64,000 nucleotides of DNA, taken from the NCBI GenBank assembly GCA_036873755.1, contig JAVTVY010033845.1:62001-126000 (forward strand), given 5' to 3'. The notes beneath the pieces were generated by a model that worked only from the letters and a program-made list of their open reading frames with translations, searched no databases and had not been told where the DNA came from. This document shows, piece after piece, positions 22,050 through 31,169 of the stretch (its first letter is position 1; every line of letters starts with the position of its first letter). Source of the DNA: Hanleya hanleyi (Eukaryota; Mollusca; Polyplacophora; Lepidopleurida; Hanleyidae). The translations under genes were made by a program, and so were the position numbers.

Positions 22050-22345
22050 CACCAAACAATTATGTCATTGATCTGCCAAACAATTATGGCAGTGAACAGA
22101 GGCCAAACAGAGGGTTGACATTTCCTCACTGCCATAATTGTTTGGCATATCATCGCTGCCATAATTGTTTGGCAGATCATCGCTACCAAAACAATGTTTG
22201 GCAGATATCGGTGTCATAATTGTTTGGCACATATTATATATATATATATAAAAAAAAGTATTCGGCAGATTATCAGTGCCATAACTCTTTGGTATATTAC
22301 CACGGCCTACTGTTTACCAGACCATTTTTGTCATCTCTTCACTGC
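22050..22345. repeat. CCATAATTGTTTGGCA minisatellite, array 1
   Basis: Several units of about 24-27 bp built on TGCCATAATTGTTTGGCA, ending with a longer block (22190-22345) that recurs at 23450-23615 and 23685-23820. A (TA)n run at 22230-22248 lies inside. It lies left of the SGNH-like domain. Confidence 0.85.
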
Positions 22346-22385
22346 CATAATTGAAATTGTATGTGAATGACCCCACCCCCTTAAA

Positions 22386-22930
22386 ATCTTCATCTTTGGA
22401 CACAGCTACATACGCCGTCTCAAGGATTATCTATCACACAGCTCCTATAATCTACACCTAAATCCTACTCAATTTGACGTTTGGTGTGGGGAGGGTTGAC
22501 TCGATGCCGAGACATATTCATGCTCGCTCGTCATCCTGGCCACCAGACATAATATTTTTACATTTTGGTGAAAACGACTTGTGTAATCCGTCAACAGCAC
22601 CCGCTAAACTGACTAGAGATTTAGTTTCAGTGGCGAATTACTTATTACTGTGTTGTAAGGTGACGTTTGTTGTGATAGGGCAGCTTCTGCCGCGCATCAA
22701 AAGTCCTGTTGACTTTAATCAGAAGGTTAAAGAAACTAACTGCTTATTAGAGCAAGCATAATGCATTGCACTCTGCAACCCGCGTGAAATTCTGGAAACA
22801 CCGAGGATTCTGGAAGCCCCTACTTTTTTTTCTAAAGATGGCGTTCATCTTAATAAATCATCAGGTCTTCTAAAATATTACCACAGTATACGCTGTGCAA
22901 TCTTGGTAATTCGCCGTCAGATTTGATTTA
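22386..22930 (+). pseudogene. SGNH/GDSL-hydrolase-like domain
   Basis: Translation across two frames shows the order of an SGNH esterase/lipase fold: IFGHSYIRRLKDYL (block I, nucleophile Ser) near 22392, PDIIFLHFGENDLC (block III, G-E-N-D) in the frame at 22474-22761, and SKDGVHLNKSSG (block V, Asp-x-x-His) near 22845. The frame changes near 22500 and again near 22760, so it is not an intact gene. Such domains accompany some Ngaro-type retroelements; substrate and role are unknown. Its place upstream of gag, between two minisatellite arrays, is unusual enough to compare with complete relatives. Confidence 0.75.
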
Positions 22931-22954
22931 TGTGTACTGCAAGAATCATTTTGT

Positions 22955-23830
22955 AGTTCATCACCGCCATAATTGTTTGGCTTGTCATTACTGTCATTGA
23001 TTGTTTGGTAGATCAGGGCCATAATTGTTTGTCATATCATTACTGCCATAATTATTTGATGATCAATGCCATAATTGTTTGGCATATCATCACTACCAAA
23101 TTGTTTGGTAGCTCAATGCCATAATTATTTTGAATATCATCACTGCCAAAATTGTTTGGTAGCTCAATGCCATAATTATTTTGAATATCATCACTGCCAA
23201 AATTGTTTGGTAGCTCAATGCCATAATTATTTGGCATTTCTTCACTGCCATAATTGTTTGGCAGATCAATGTCATAATTGTTTGACATTTCCTCACTGCC
23301 ATAATTGTTTGGCAGATCGATGCCATAATTGTTTGGCCTCTCTTCACTGCCATAATTGTTTGGCCTCTCTTCACTGCCATAATTGTTTGGCAGATCAATG
23401 ACATAATTGTTTGGCATATCATCGCTGCCATAATTGTTGGCAGATCATCGCTACCGAAACAATGTTTGGCAGATATCGGTGTCATAATTGTTTGGCACAT
23501 ATTATATAAAAAAAAAAATAAAAAAAAATTTGTTCGGCAGATTATCAGTGCCATAACTCTTTGGCATATTACCACGGCCTACTGTTTACCAGACCATTTT
23601 TGTCATCTCTTCACTGCCATAATTGTTTGGCAGATCAATGCCATAGATTTTTGGCATATCATCACTGCCATAATTGTTTGGCAGAACATCGCTACCAAAA
23701 CAATGTTTCGGTGTCATAATTGTTTGGCATATATCATCACTAAAATTGTTCGGCAGATTTATCAGTGCCATAACTGTTTGGCATATCACCACGGCCTACT
23801 GTTTACCAGACCATTTATGTCAGTTATTGC
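22955..23830. repeat. CCATAATTGTTTGGCA minisatellite, array 2
   Basis: About 30 diverged copies of CACTGCCATAATTGTTTGGC plus AGATCA/ATATCAT spacers, at 24-27-bp spacing. It is open in several frames on both strands. The minus strand gives PNNYGSEE/PNNYGIDL units and the plus strand CHNCLADQ/CHNCLASL units. This reflects a repeat length near a multiple of three and is not evidence for a gene. A higher-order block ending GCCTACTGTTTACCAGACC occurs twice here and once in array 1. Confidence 0.9.
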
Positions 23831-24061
23831 TATAAAACCTGGATTAACTAGATATGATTCAGCCATGGTTGTCGTAATGGGTTGAGCGGTTTTTATTGTC
23901 GATTGCGAGGGTATCAGTCTTTTGTTTCTACCTGATGGTTTCACAATAATAACCGGTACATTACATCGATCCTTTTATTCTGTTAAAATGTTGTCTGTCC
24001 GATTAGACATGTCATATTTGTCGCATATTCCTGCCGCTGTTCGGATTCGTTTGTTGCATAA

Positions 24062-24500
24062 TATGCCAGCCAAGAGGAAGAGGCGAGCGGCTCAGTCAGT
24101 CACCAATTATGCCATGGTTGAGGCAAGAGGAATCACCGGACTCCTTATATTCCTGCATCCGTACCCGAGGTTCAGAGAAGGGCAGACCCACCCAACCTTT
24201 CCGTCTGGCTGTGATGGGACCAGGAACTTCGTCAATCCTCGACAAGAGCTTCTACGGACAGCAATTCGTCATCTCTCTCGCCAGTCATTGATCCTGCTGG
24301 AACTCCCACCACGATGAATCTTTCGTCGGGGACGATGACTGATTTGGTCAACTCAACCCTAACTGCGGTATTAGGTGAGCCCTCTGCCCCACACTCAGAT
24401 TCATACCACATAAATATTGAAGATATTGATCACTCTGTTCCACTGGATGCGTCCCTCGTCGGTGTATTCGTAATTCAGCAAGACAGCTCGGCGTAGATAC
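24062..24500 (+). pseudogene. Gag-like ORF of the YR element
   Basis: An ATG at 24062 starts MPAKRKRRAAQSVTNYAMVE, a basic N-terminus like that of YR-retroelement gag genes. After a frameshift near 24130, Ser/Pro/Thr-rich coding-like sequence continues to 24314-24496 (ends IDHSVPLDASL). No zinc knuckle is visible. It would make the particle protein. Identification rests on position and composition, so it is moderate. Confidence 0.5.
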
Positions 24501-24895
24501 AACGTTATAAATGAAACCGTAACTAGGATCGGGAACGGATCATCCGCATAGTCCGTTGCTCAACTATATAACACTTTCCCCTCTCTAAAGATAATGGACG
24601 AGCCGCTAATACTAGTTATTCAAATTAGCGTTAAATCTTTAAAACAATCTATTAACATCTCAGTAAAGATTGTACATGTATATGAACTCATTAACTGTAA
24701 ACGGCGCAAAACCACGAAAAACACTTATAAGCCACACAGATGTTTCACGTGTGGAAATTGTACTCGTGTGTTCATTTTGTTTGCCAACCTTTTAAAGTTC
24801 AAAATGCTTTGTAATTCAAAGTTTCTCTCAAAATTTGTTATTGTCTCTGCAGCCTTCACAATAGCGTTCACCAATTCAATTACTTTGTAATTATA
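24501..24895. other. Gap between gag and RT remnants
   Basis: Expected to hold the C-terminus of gag and the start of RT, but only a short frame (24594-24890) with an isolated CFTCGNCTRVF stretch is seen. It is not recognisable and probably marks a deletion or replaced sequence. Confidence 0.35.
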
Positions 24896-25331
24896 TGTAC
24901 TTTAGTTCAAAAGTTTGGGCAAAATTGCCTTATGGCTAAAGCAGACATCGATGACGCTTCTCGTATTATTCCCATCGACCCGTCCGATTATCCCTTACCA
25001 GGTTTCACTTGGGATAACCAATTTTACTTCGAAAAATGTATACCGATGGGAGTGGGTATGAAACACAAATTTTTCTATGCCCGACGTTACGCACATTGTA
25101 GACGTTTTTTTCTTCTTTTCTGGGCCGCCATCATCAAATTCCTGTGCAAACGCTTTGCTTACTTTCATTTCCTTGTGCGAGCATATAGACATACCTATAA
25201 AAAACGAGAAAGCAATCCAACCGACAACCAGGATTATTATGCACGTAATCGAACTTGATTCCAGTACTATGCTAGCAAGTCTACCCCAGGAAAAGTTAAA
25301 CAAACTGAAACAAATGTTGAACGGTTTCTGA
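24896..25331 (+). pseudogene. Reverse transcriptase remnant of the YR element
   Basis: The first part reads KFGQNCLMAKADIDDASRII, then PIDPSDYPLPGFTW and YFEKCIPMG, the palm motif A region of DIRS/Ngaro-type RT. After a frameshift near 25075 it continues as FFFFSGPPSSNSCANALLTF, IPIKNEKAIQPTT and QEKLNKLKQMLNGF, typical of the region after motif C. The catalytic VDD of motif C is altered to VDV next to a poly-T run. The finger domain is missing, so the protein was shortened before decay. A poly(A)-rich expansion (25331-25375) follows. Confidence 0.8.
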
Positions 25332-25399
25332 AAAAAAAAAAATAAAAAAAAAAAAAATAAAAAAAAATAAAATAAATACTTTTTGGAAGATTTTAACGG

Positions 25400-25512
25400 G
25401 AAATCCCATAGTTTTGGCACTCAAAATGTGGGGTTCCAAGCTAGCGAATCACAAAGTCGTTTTCTTCTGCGACAACATAGCCGTGGTTTATATTATTAAC
25501 AAACAGTCTTCG
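25400..25512 (+). pseudogene. RNase H of the YR element, first part
   Basis: Reads LALKMWGSKLANHKVVFFCD, then NIAVVYIINKQSS, the segment of DIRS/Ngaro RNase H with the central Asp (CDN). It stops at TCTTCG, where another element begins. The rest of the domain resumes at 26448 in the same frame. Confidence 0.85.
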
Positions 25513-25556
25513 ATAGTAATATTCCAATGGGACCTGCATATGGCGTATACATATAA

Positions 25557-25840
25557 ATTTAGATTATCACTACGAGTGGTCATTTATCTGATTTTTATCA
25601 CACGAGTTTGATAAAACCCATATGAAACGAGCTTTAGCGAGTTTCATATGGGTTTTATCAAACGAGTGTGATAAAAATCAGATAAATGACCACGAGTGTT
25701 ATAATTTATTTCTCACATCAAAATAATGTTGAAAAATAACCAAAAATATAGTTAGCAAACTGTAAAGGTGTGATACAGGTTTTGTATCACATGGGTGTAT
25801 CACATTGCTTTTGGCCGCTGTGATGTGAGAAATACATGTA
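25557..25840. repeat. Hairpin MITE nested in the RT element
   Basis: It interrupts the RT element between TATACATAT and CTCGCTTAG (continuous at about 43640 in the other copy). The left part is a near-perfect hairpin (25564-25632 against 25634-25704; central AAACGAGCTTTAGCGAGTTT, repeated GATAAAACCCATATG). ATTTCTCACATC near 25708 and GATGTGAGAAAT near 25830 form a second inverted pair. No gene inside. Target duplication uncertain (ATACATAT against ATACATGTAT). Confidence 0.8.
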
Positions 25841-25844
25841 TCTC

Positions 25845-26044
25845 GCTTAGTAGCATTTGCTAGATCCTGTGTTAAATGTGATGATTTTAATCAACGTCAC
25901 AAAACATTGTTGCAGAAACTTATAAAACAGGGCTACACCACCAAGCGCCTCCCCTCAAAGTTTCTCAAATTTGGCGATACATATCGCATGCTGATAGCAA
26001 AATACGAACGTAGCGTGCAAGATCTATGGCGCTACGTTTCGTAA
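25845..26044 (+). pseudogene. C-terminal RT-element coding remnant
   Basis: Reads RLVAFARSCVKCDDFNQRHK, then KLIKQGYTTKRL and SVQDLWRYVS before a stop. This is the same C-terminus as the minus-strand copy at 43429-43716. It is the tail of a reverse-transcriptase protein common in marine invertebrate genomes. The polymerase core is absent, so the clade is not assigned. Confidence 0.8.
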
Positions 26045-26447
26045 CTTGTGTCTAATTCCGCTTAACCCGGGGCTAAGGGCCGTATGAACCCATGTACTTC
26101 AAGATCCTCATGGTACTCATATGAACAGTCACAATCAAAGCGTGACTGAGATACATCATTCTTTAGATGACGACTTTACAACGAATATTATGGATTAAGA
26201 ATACTCATCAGCGATACGGATTTGATATTTTTGGAACATCATGATATCTTGCCGGCATCATTGAAAACTGTTGACCTCTTCTCTCTTGCAGGAAACAAGC
26301 CTATGTTTATGTATACTATGATTGTCTTTTTGAATTTGGTGCTAATACTGTTATATGGAAAATGGAATAGGTCTTTGGATTATGGACGCGGATATTCTCT
26401 AATGGACGACGGCTGGATTATGAATGACGGACTAGACGCTTGTAATT

Positions 26448-26640
26448 CGAAGGATCCGTCTGTGATGAAACTGGTTCGGCGTTTAGTAGCTGCCTCTATG
26501 TCCAATAATATTCTTATCAAGTCCAGACATGTAGTTGGCTCGTCAAATTTACTTCCCGACAAAGTTTCTCGCTTGAAATTTCAGGAAGGTCTGTCAATCG
26601 CCCCCCCGGTTACATCCTCGACCCCAACCAGTTCCAGAAA
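26448..26640 (+). pseudogene. RNase H of the YR element, second part
   Basis: Continues the frame of 25400-25512 as KDPSVMKLVRRLVAASM, then ILIKSRHVVGSSNLLPDKVS (His and Asp of the RNase H active site) and RLKFQEG. With the RT insert removed the domain is contiguous, so only the insertion broke this part. Confidence 0.85.
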
Positions 26641-26865
26641 ACTTGCTGAGTATACCGTGATTTCATTCTACAAGTTGGGCAAATCACGGGACAATTATTT
26701 CTCTTTTCAACGGCTCAATTAGTTGGTTTTCTTTCAAACCTACATCTCCGCAATTATGCTCCGTCGATCGCTTAAACGTTCATATCATCTGCCATTAGCT
26801 ATGTACATAAGGTAGCGAACCAGAGCGACCCAACACAATCCTTTCTTGTAAAAAAAAATACTCAA

Positions 26866-27530
26866 TGGTATGGCCAAGCTCCATGGCCTAAAAGATCCAA
26901 GACTACCAATTACAAAAGAAATCCTGTACAATTTAGTTGACGCACTCGCGCATATCATTGCCGACGATTGCCGACGATTGCCGACGATTTCCATCTTTCC
27001 CTCGTTACAGCTATGTTTCTACTCGCTTTTTACGCACTTCTTCGTGTTGGCGAATTTACAGTGCACCCAAATCACAATGTTGACAACCGTATAAAATTTC
27101 GAGATGTCCATTTCTCTTTCGATCATTCTTTGGTAAAGGCCATGGAGATAGAGCTGACCATTCGCAGTTTCAAACATAATGCTAGTCAAAAATCCGTCCA
27201 TCTTTCTACCGCAGCATCTCACGATCAGATCAGTTACTGCCCAGTTCGAGCTGTCCGTATATATGTCACTGCTTCAACCTCCGGTATCCACTGCGACTCT
27301 CTTCCAATTCCACGATGGTTCCCCTGTATCAAACGGTTACTTTTCTTCACAACTTAGAGCCGCCGTAGTATTCATAGGTCTAAATCCCGCATACTACAAA
27401 CCGAATAGGGTACGCCACGAGTCTATGTGCCGCAGGTGTTCCGGAACAAACGATTCAAAAGATGATCAGGTGGAAATCTAGCGCGATACAGCGTTATATC
27501 CTGATCGATCATTTCGTCGCGAAGTAATAA
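26866..27530 (+). pseudogene. Tyrosine recombinase of the YR element
   Basis: The integrase-like enzyme that would insert circular element DNA. Three frames are needed: HGLKDPRLPITKEILYNLVD (26870-), FYALLRVGEFTVHP with the box I Arg (26968-), CPVRAVRIYV, and after another shift AAGVPEQTIQKM and WKSSAIQRYI with the nucleophilic Tyr (about 27480). The box II His-x-x-Arg site is degraded (sequence near 27400 reads KPNRVRHES in one frame). An extra CCGACGATTG triplication (26962-26990) also disturbs the N-terminal part. Confidence 0.82.
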
Positions 27531-27802
27531 GTCAGTCAGGGGCTGTTATTACTCGTTTCGAAATCATATGTTCTGATAACTTTTTGTTTTTTTCTTATTC
27601 GACAGATAGGAATTGCAATAATCAGCTGGGGCTGTAATTGCGACGTCATCTAACTTCCCTTGTTTAAGTTTACCCAGTTATGATCGCTCAAAAACATAAA
27701 TCTACCAAGGTCAGTCTGGGGACTGCTTGTTATGATCTGACGAGTCTGAGGCGGAGGGTCTCAATAGGCGAGGCTTGGGGTGGGGGCGCTAGCGCGCTAG
27801 CG

Positions 27803-28100
27803 TGTGGCCTGTTTTTTTCTATCCCCTCACCTTTGTTCCTTCTGAATATTCATCGAGAGGCTTTATCATTGCATAATCAAATACATACTTCGTATAAGAG
27901 AGAGATAACATGACCTGTTTTTCATGTATTTTGACAAGCAATCTTTCTGGTGAGCTAATACGCCTCTCTTCGTTATATTAATAAACGTCATTTTTATTGA
28001 AATGACATTTCCACAAAGTTGATTTGTTGTTGACGTTTATAAGGAACAAACGAGCCAAGCCTCTGCCTGAACAACTTCATTGTGGCGCGTCTGCCTACAT
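27803..28100 (+). repeat. Split direct repeat B1
   Basis: Begins GTGGCCTGTTTTTTTCTATC and ends GCGTCTGCCTACAT. Matches B2 (28590-28888) along its length at high identity. Confidence 0.92.
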
Positions 28101-28384
28101 AAATAAAAATTACGGAAATGTTTTATGTTGGAGAGGGGAGCTTGCGGTGGTCCATGGGAGGTAACTCTAAACAGACTGCTGAGTGAATGTCCGAGAACGT
28201 CATTCAAGTTTTTGGGATAATGAGGGGAGCCGCAGTGAATGACGTCTCCACCTACTTCTTGGCCAAACGGACCAGGCCACGTCACAATTCGCGTTCACAG
28301 CATGTTCATATTTGATTTCTCGGTCAGTTCTGGTCTCTTTTTAATCGAAGAAAGTCGTTTTCGCCTTTGTGGCTTTAACTTGAG
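28101..28384 (+). repeat. Split direct repeat A2
   Basis: Directly follows B1. Matches A1 (21628-21915), from AAATAAAAATTACGG to GGCTTTAACTTGAG. Confidence 0.92.
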
Positions 28385-28589
28385 CCCACCACCTCGCCTG
28401 GTCACCTCCAGCTACCTTGTTAATTTTTACCTCTTCTATATACTTGGAATACCTTCAAAAACTTGGCACTGACATACAACCTAAGACAGATTGTCAGTGT
28501 TGTTAATTACTCGATTCTTTTTTAGGCATGACGTACAACCTGAGACAGATCGTCAACGCCAATTTTGTTATTGATGGATGATCCGGCCT

Positions 28590-28888
28590 GTGGCCTGTTT
28601 TATTCTGTCCCCTCACCTTTGTTCCTTCTGAGTATTCATCGAGAGGCTATATCATTGCATAATCAAATACATAGTTCGTATAAGAGGGAGATAACATGAC
28701 CTGTATTTCATGTATTTTTGACAAGCAATCTTTCTGGTGGGCTAATACGCCTCTCTTCGTTATATTAATAAACGTCATTTTTATTAAAATGACATTTCCA
28801 CAAAGTCGATTTGTTGTTGAAGTTTATAAGGAACAAACGAGCCAAGCCTCTGCCTGAACAATTTCATTGTGGCGCGTCTGCCTACATA
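28590..28888 (+). repeat. Split direct repeat B2, right end of the YR element
   Basis: Matches B1. Ends at CTGCCTACAT, after which the host repeat resumes with AAACTGTTATGTCAGTAGAA. The 28385-28589 spacer to A2 holds a short duplicated word, ACAACCTRAGACAGATYGTC. Confidence 0.92.
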
Positions 28889-29040
28889 AAAACTGTTATG
28901 TCAGTAGAAAGAAATGACGTGGAACATTCAATTAGTTTCCTGCATAAGATGCCGGCACGCATTTTCCAATTCATACCACTACTTGGTATCTCTATATCTT
29001 TGAAACGAAAATAATTCAAACACACAATTATCCTGTTATT
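28889..29040 (+). repeat. Dispersed repeat family H, right part of the split copy
   Basis: Collinear with 8507-8670 (shared AACTGTTATGTCAGTAGAAA and ATTCAAACACACAATTATCC). It joins the segment ending at 21627 when the YR element is removed. Confidence 0.88.
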
Positions 29041-29042
29041 AA

Positions 29043-29294
29043 ATGTCTGTGGTACCTGAACTTATTTTATTAGCTGAAGCTCGCCAATATAATGCAATCG
29101 GGCGCCGACGATACGTGGACTACTTGTATGGGGCGTCGACATTTACGAGAGAAATAACATCAACCATCTCAGAAGATGGCCAGTGGTTTTCGCTGGACTT
29201 AAAGCGGAGAAGTCGAACGTCTGAAGATATAATTTTTAGTGATGCACTTCGAACCATCTACAACATTTCACCGGACAGGATGGAATTAGTCTGA
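29043..29294 (+). CDS. Unknown 83-aa ORF in a repeated unit
   Basis: Open from ATG to TGA. The product starts MSVVPELILLAEARQYN, has a basic stretch (AIGRRRYVDYLYG) and ends ISPDRMELV. It has no signal peptide, membrane segment or recognised domain. Two other copies in the window (17890-18105 and 20941-21090, with a further related tail near 8030) have lost start or frame. It could be one exon of a transposase-type gene, a remnant of a mobile-element protein, or an accidental ORF in a repeat. Keeping an open frame while other copies decay is weak support for coding. Confidence 0.35.
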   Translation: MSVVPELILLAEARQYNAIGRRRYVDYLYGASTFTREITSTISEDGQWFSLDLKRRSRTSEDIIFSDALRTIYNISPDRMELV

Positions 29295-29460
29295 GGGAAG
29301 CAATGTGTTACAGTCTGACTTGAAATCTTCAACCATCCACTTTTATACCGCCCTGTAAGAATGTGTTCACATTCCTTTTGCATGAAACACTTAGTAGAGT
29401 TCTGACAACGAAAGCAGTTAACTGTCTCCAAAGCACAACAAATAAGCCCGCCTCGGGTGT

Positions 29461-29769
29461 AAGGCGAATGGCGGCTAGTAGGGCTCGCGACATAGTCGAG
29501 GAAATGACGAACGATGAATTACGCATAAGGTCACCGTCGTATTTATGGTGCATTGGTGCACGGAAAGACCCAGATTCTGCATTTGATTTCTGTGACGTTA
29601 CCTCGGACAAACAAAAAATTGTAAATTGAGGTCCATTGATCTACTTCATATGGCGTTATACAAACGTGCACGTAGATGCCCACTGACCTTTGAAACTAGC
29701 ATATAACGTTTGTGACGTCACCTCCATTACCGTTCACGTGACAGAAAGTGTCATTCGAACATGTGCAAC
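29461..29769. other. Unassigned segment between repeats
   Basis: No domain in its open frames. Two TGTGACGT(C/T)ACCTC words near 29590 and 29712, with TTCACGTGAC at 29733, resemble the foldback element at 52231-52460. Confidence 0.35.
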
Positions 29770-30400
29770 ATCCGATAAGTGCTCCAAGATGAGACCCTAC
29801 ACACCTCATTTCACCTCAAACATCAAAATACAAACTTCGGAAAATGCCATATTTCTACCCCAAAAGACCGACCCAGAGCCCAAACCGTCCACTGAAAGAT
29901 TGACGGCATTTCCACTACAAATCACTCCAATCGGATCCGATCCCACGAGCGCTTTAAACCAAGAACCTGAACAACCCATTTGGACCTCGTATGCTTCGCC
30001 TCTACCCCGAAACGTCAACCCATATACCCTTTTTCTACCACTGCCGGGCTGCTCATGTACAGATTGACGACACTTCAGCTAAAAAACACACCAGTCGGAC
30101 TCACGAGCGCTTCAAAATGAAGTCCCACTCAGCCCATTTGGACCATGAATGATCCACCAGTACCCTAAAAATCCACTCCCATGCCATTTTTCTAATATTT
30201 TTCGACTGGGCATGCGCAGATTGACGGCACTTCCATCAAACTTCACACCAGTCGACTCCACCCTACGAGCGCTTCAATATGACACATCACACTACCCATT
30301 TAGGCCAAGGATGGTTCATTTAGACCAAAAAACGTTCAAACCATGCTTGCCTGTCCAGTGCTCATGAGCATCAGAACTTTTCAGCGAAAGTAACCTAATG
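29770..30400 (+). repeat. Degenerate ~150-bp tandem repeat, copy 2
   Basis: Collinear with 18110-18780: starts CTCCAAGATGAGAC, shares AATCGGATCCGATCCCAC, CTACCCC(A/G)AAACGTCAACC and AGGATGGTTCAT. Open frames are by-products. Confidence 0.78.
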
Positions 30401-30439
30401 GCACTGAGACACCTACCAGCAGATCTACAGCGTGAGCTA

Positions 30440-30896
30440 GAAAAGGCTCTCCCCCACCAAACTTTCGATGCTGTCTCCGGAACGACAATGAGGAAAAAAT
30501 GAGAGCCGACACTCTGTGACTTCATAGTTTTTTTCTGCTTTTCTCGCGATGAAAAGTGGACAAAAACTATATTACTTGACATCACATGAATATTTACCAA
30601 TTCATCAAGCAGTTTTTGTGGAGAAATTGCATAAAAGAAAAAAATCTCACTGAAAAATCGATCAAAGAATGCTATTTTCGAAAATGACGTTACTGTGACC
30701 ATTATAGCGACCATCTTGGATGTTTTTCACATTTTCTGGTAGAGTTTGACTCAAAGGTATAGTGTTTCAGGTTTCAGACCCCTAGCCCAAGCGGTCAGAA
30801 AAATAATTAGGAAGGGGGGGGGGGGGCGAAATGGCCCCTCCCCAGGCCTGGACAGGTATCAACAAGACCAGGCCAGATTGGGTTAACGGTTTCATG
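30440..30896 (-). repeat. TTAA-flanked MITE copy with poly-G tract
   Basis: The right end reads CAGGCCAGATTGGGTTAA, with CCCAGGCCTGGACAGGTAT and a run of 13 G nearby. It shares a long A/T-rich middle (AATGACGTTACTGTGACC and similar) with the copies at 34425 and 41278. The left end is unclear. Confidence 0.7.
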
Positions 30897-31016
30897 AAAA
30901 TACCCCAGGTTCTGCAAGAGTAGGTAGTCGCCCATTGATATGTGAAGTTTGATTTTGATTCCATCTTTCAGTTCCGCATGGAATGTATACACAGGGATGA
31001 CGAAAGTGCTCATTTC

Positions 31017-31169
31017 CAAAAGTGGATCTCAATGTCAGTTGACGTTTGACCGTTGTTACCATTTCCCCCGGTTCCGCTATGACATCACTCTTAGTTCCAA
31101 TCACGTGAACGAAATCGGAAGTGACGCCACAAAGATCAAAGTTCAACTGAAGTCGAGATCCACTTTTGC
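31017..31169. repeat. 153-bp foldback element
   Basis: CAAAAGTGGATCTCAATGTC on the left pairs with its near reverse complement, GAGATCCACTTTTG, on the right; arms are about 40 bp. The middle has GGAAGTGACGCC and CAATCACGTGAAC, like the 52231-52460 element, so both belong to one family. Confidence 0.7.

Larger units (their letters stand above)
25513..26447 (+). mobile_element. RT-element insertion inside the YR RNase H
   Basis: A 935-bp 5'-truncated copy of the RT element also seen at 43026-43718 (minus). The left end carries ATATTCCAATGGGACCTGCA, coding for the IPxGPAYGxYI stretch. After a hairpin insertion come the C-terminal codons (about 25845-26044) and a ~400-bp 3' non-coding part ending GACGCTTGTAATT. 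The dinucleotide CG occurs at both borders. It is younger than the YR element. Confidence 0.88.
21628..28888 (+). mobile_element. Ngaro-like tyrosine-recombinase retrotransposon
   Basis: A 7.26-kb element with split direct repeats: A1 (21628-21915) at the left, then the internal region, then B1 (27803-28100), A2 (28101-28384), a 205-bp spacer and B2 (28590-28888). A1-B1/A2-B2 split repeats are typical of Ngaro- and PAT-like YR retroelements; DIRS proper has inverted ends. The internal region holds, in order, an SGNH-hydrolase-like domain, gag, RT, RNase H and tyrosine recombinase remnants. SGNH-like domains are known from some Ngaro elements. No target duplication is seen, as expected for recombinase-mediated insertion. 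A copy of the host repeat at 8.0-8.7 kb shows the empty site. All genes are broken. Confidence 0.85.

Noticed and set aside
23052..23885. Repetitive open frames PNNYG... and CHNCLA...
   Set aside because: Produced by the minisatellite on both strands; no start context, no domain, and unit length explains the lack of stops.
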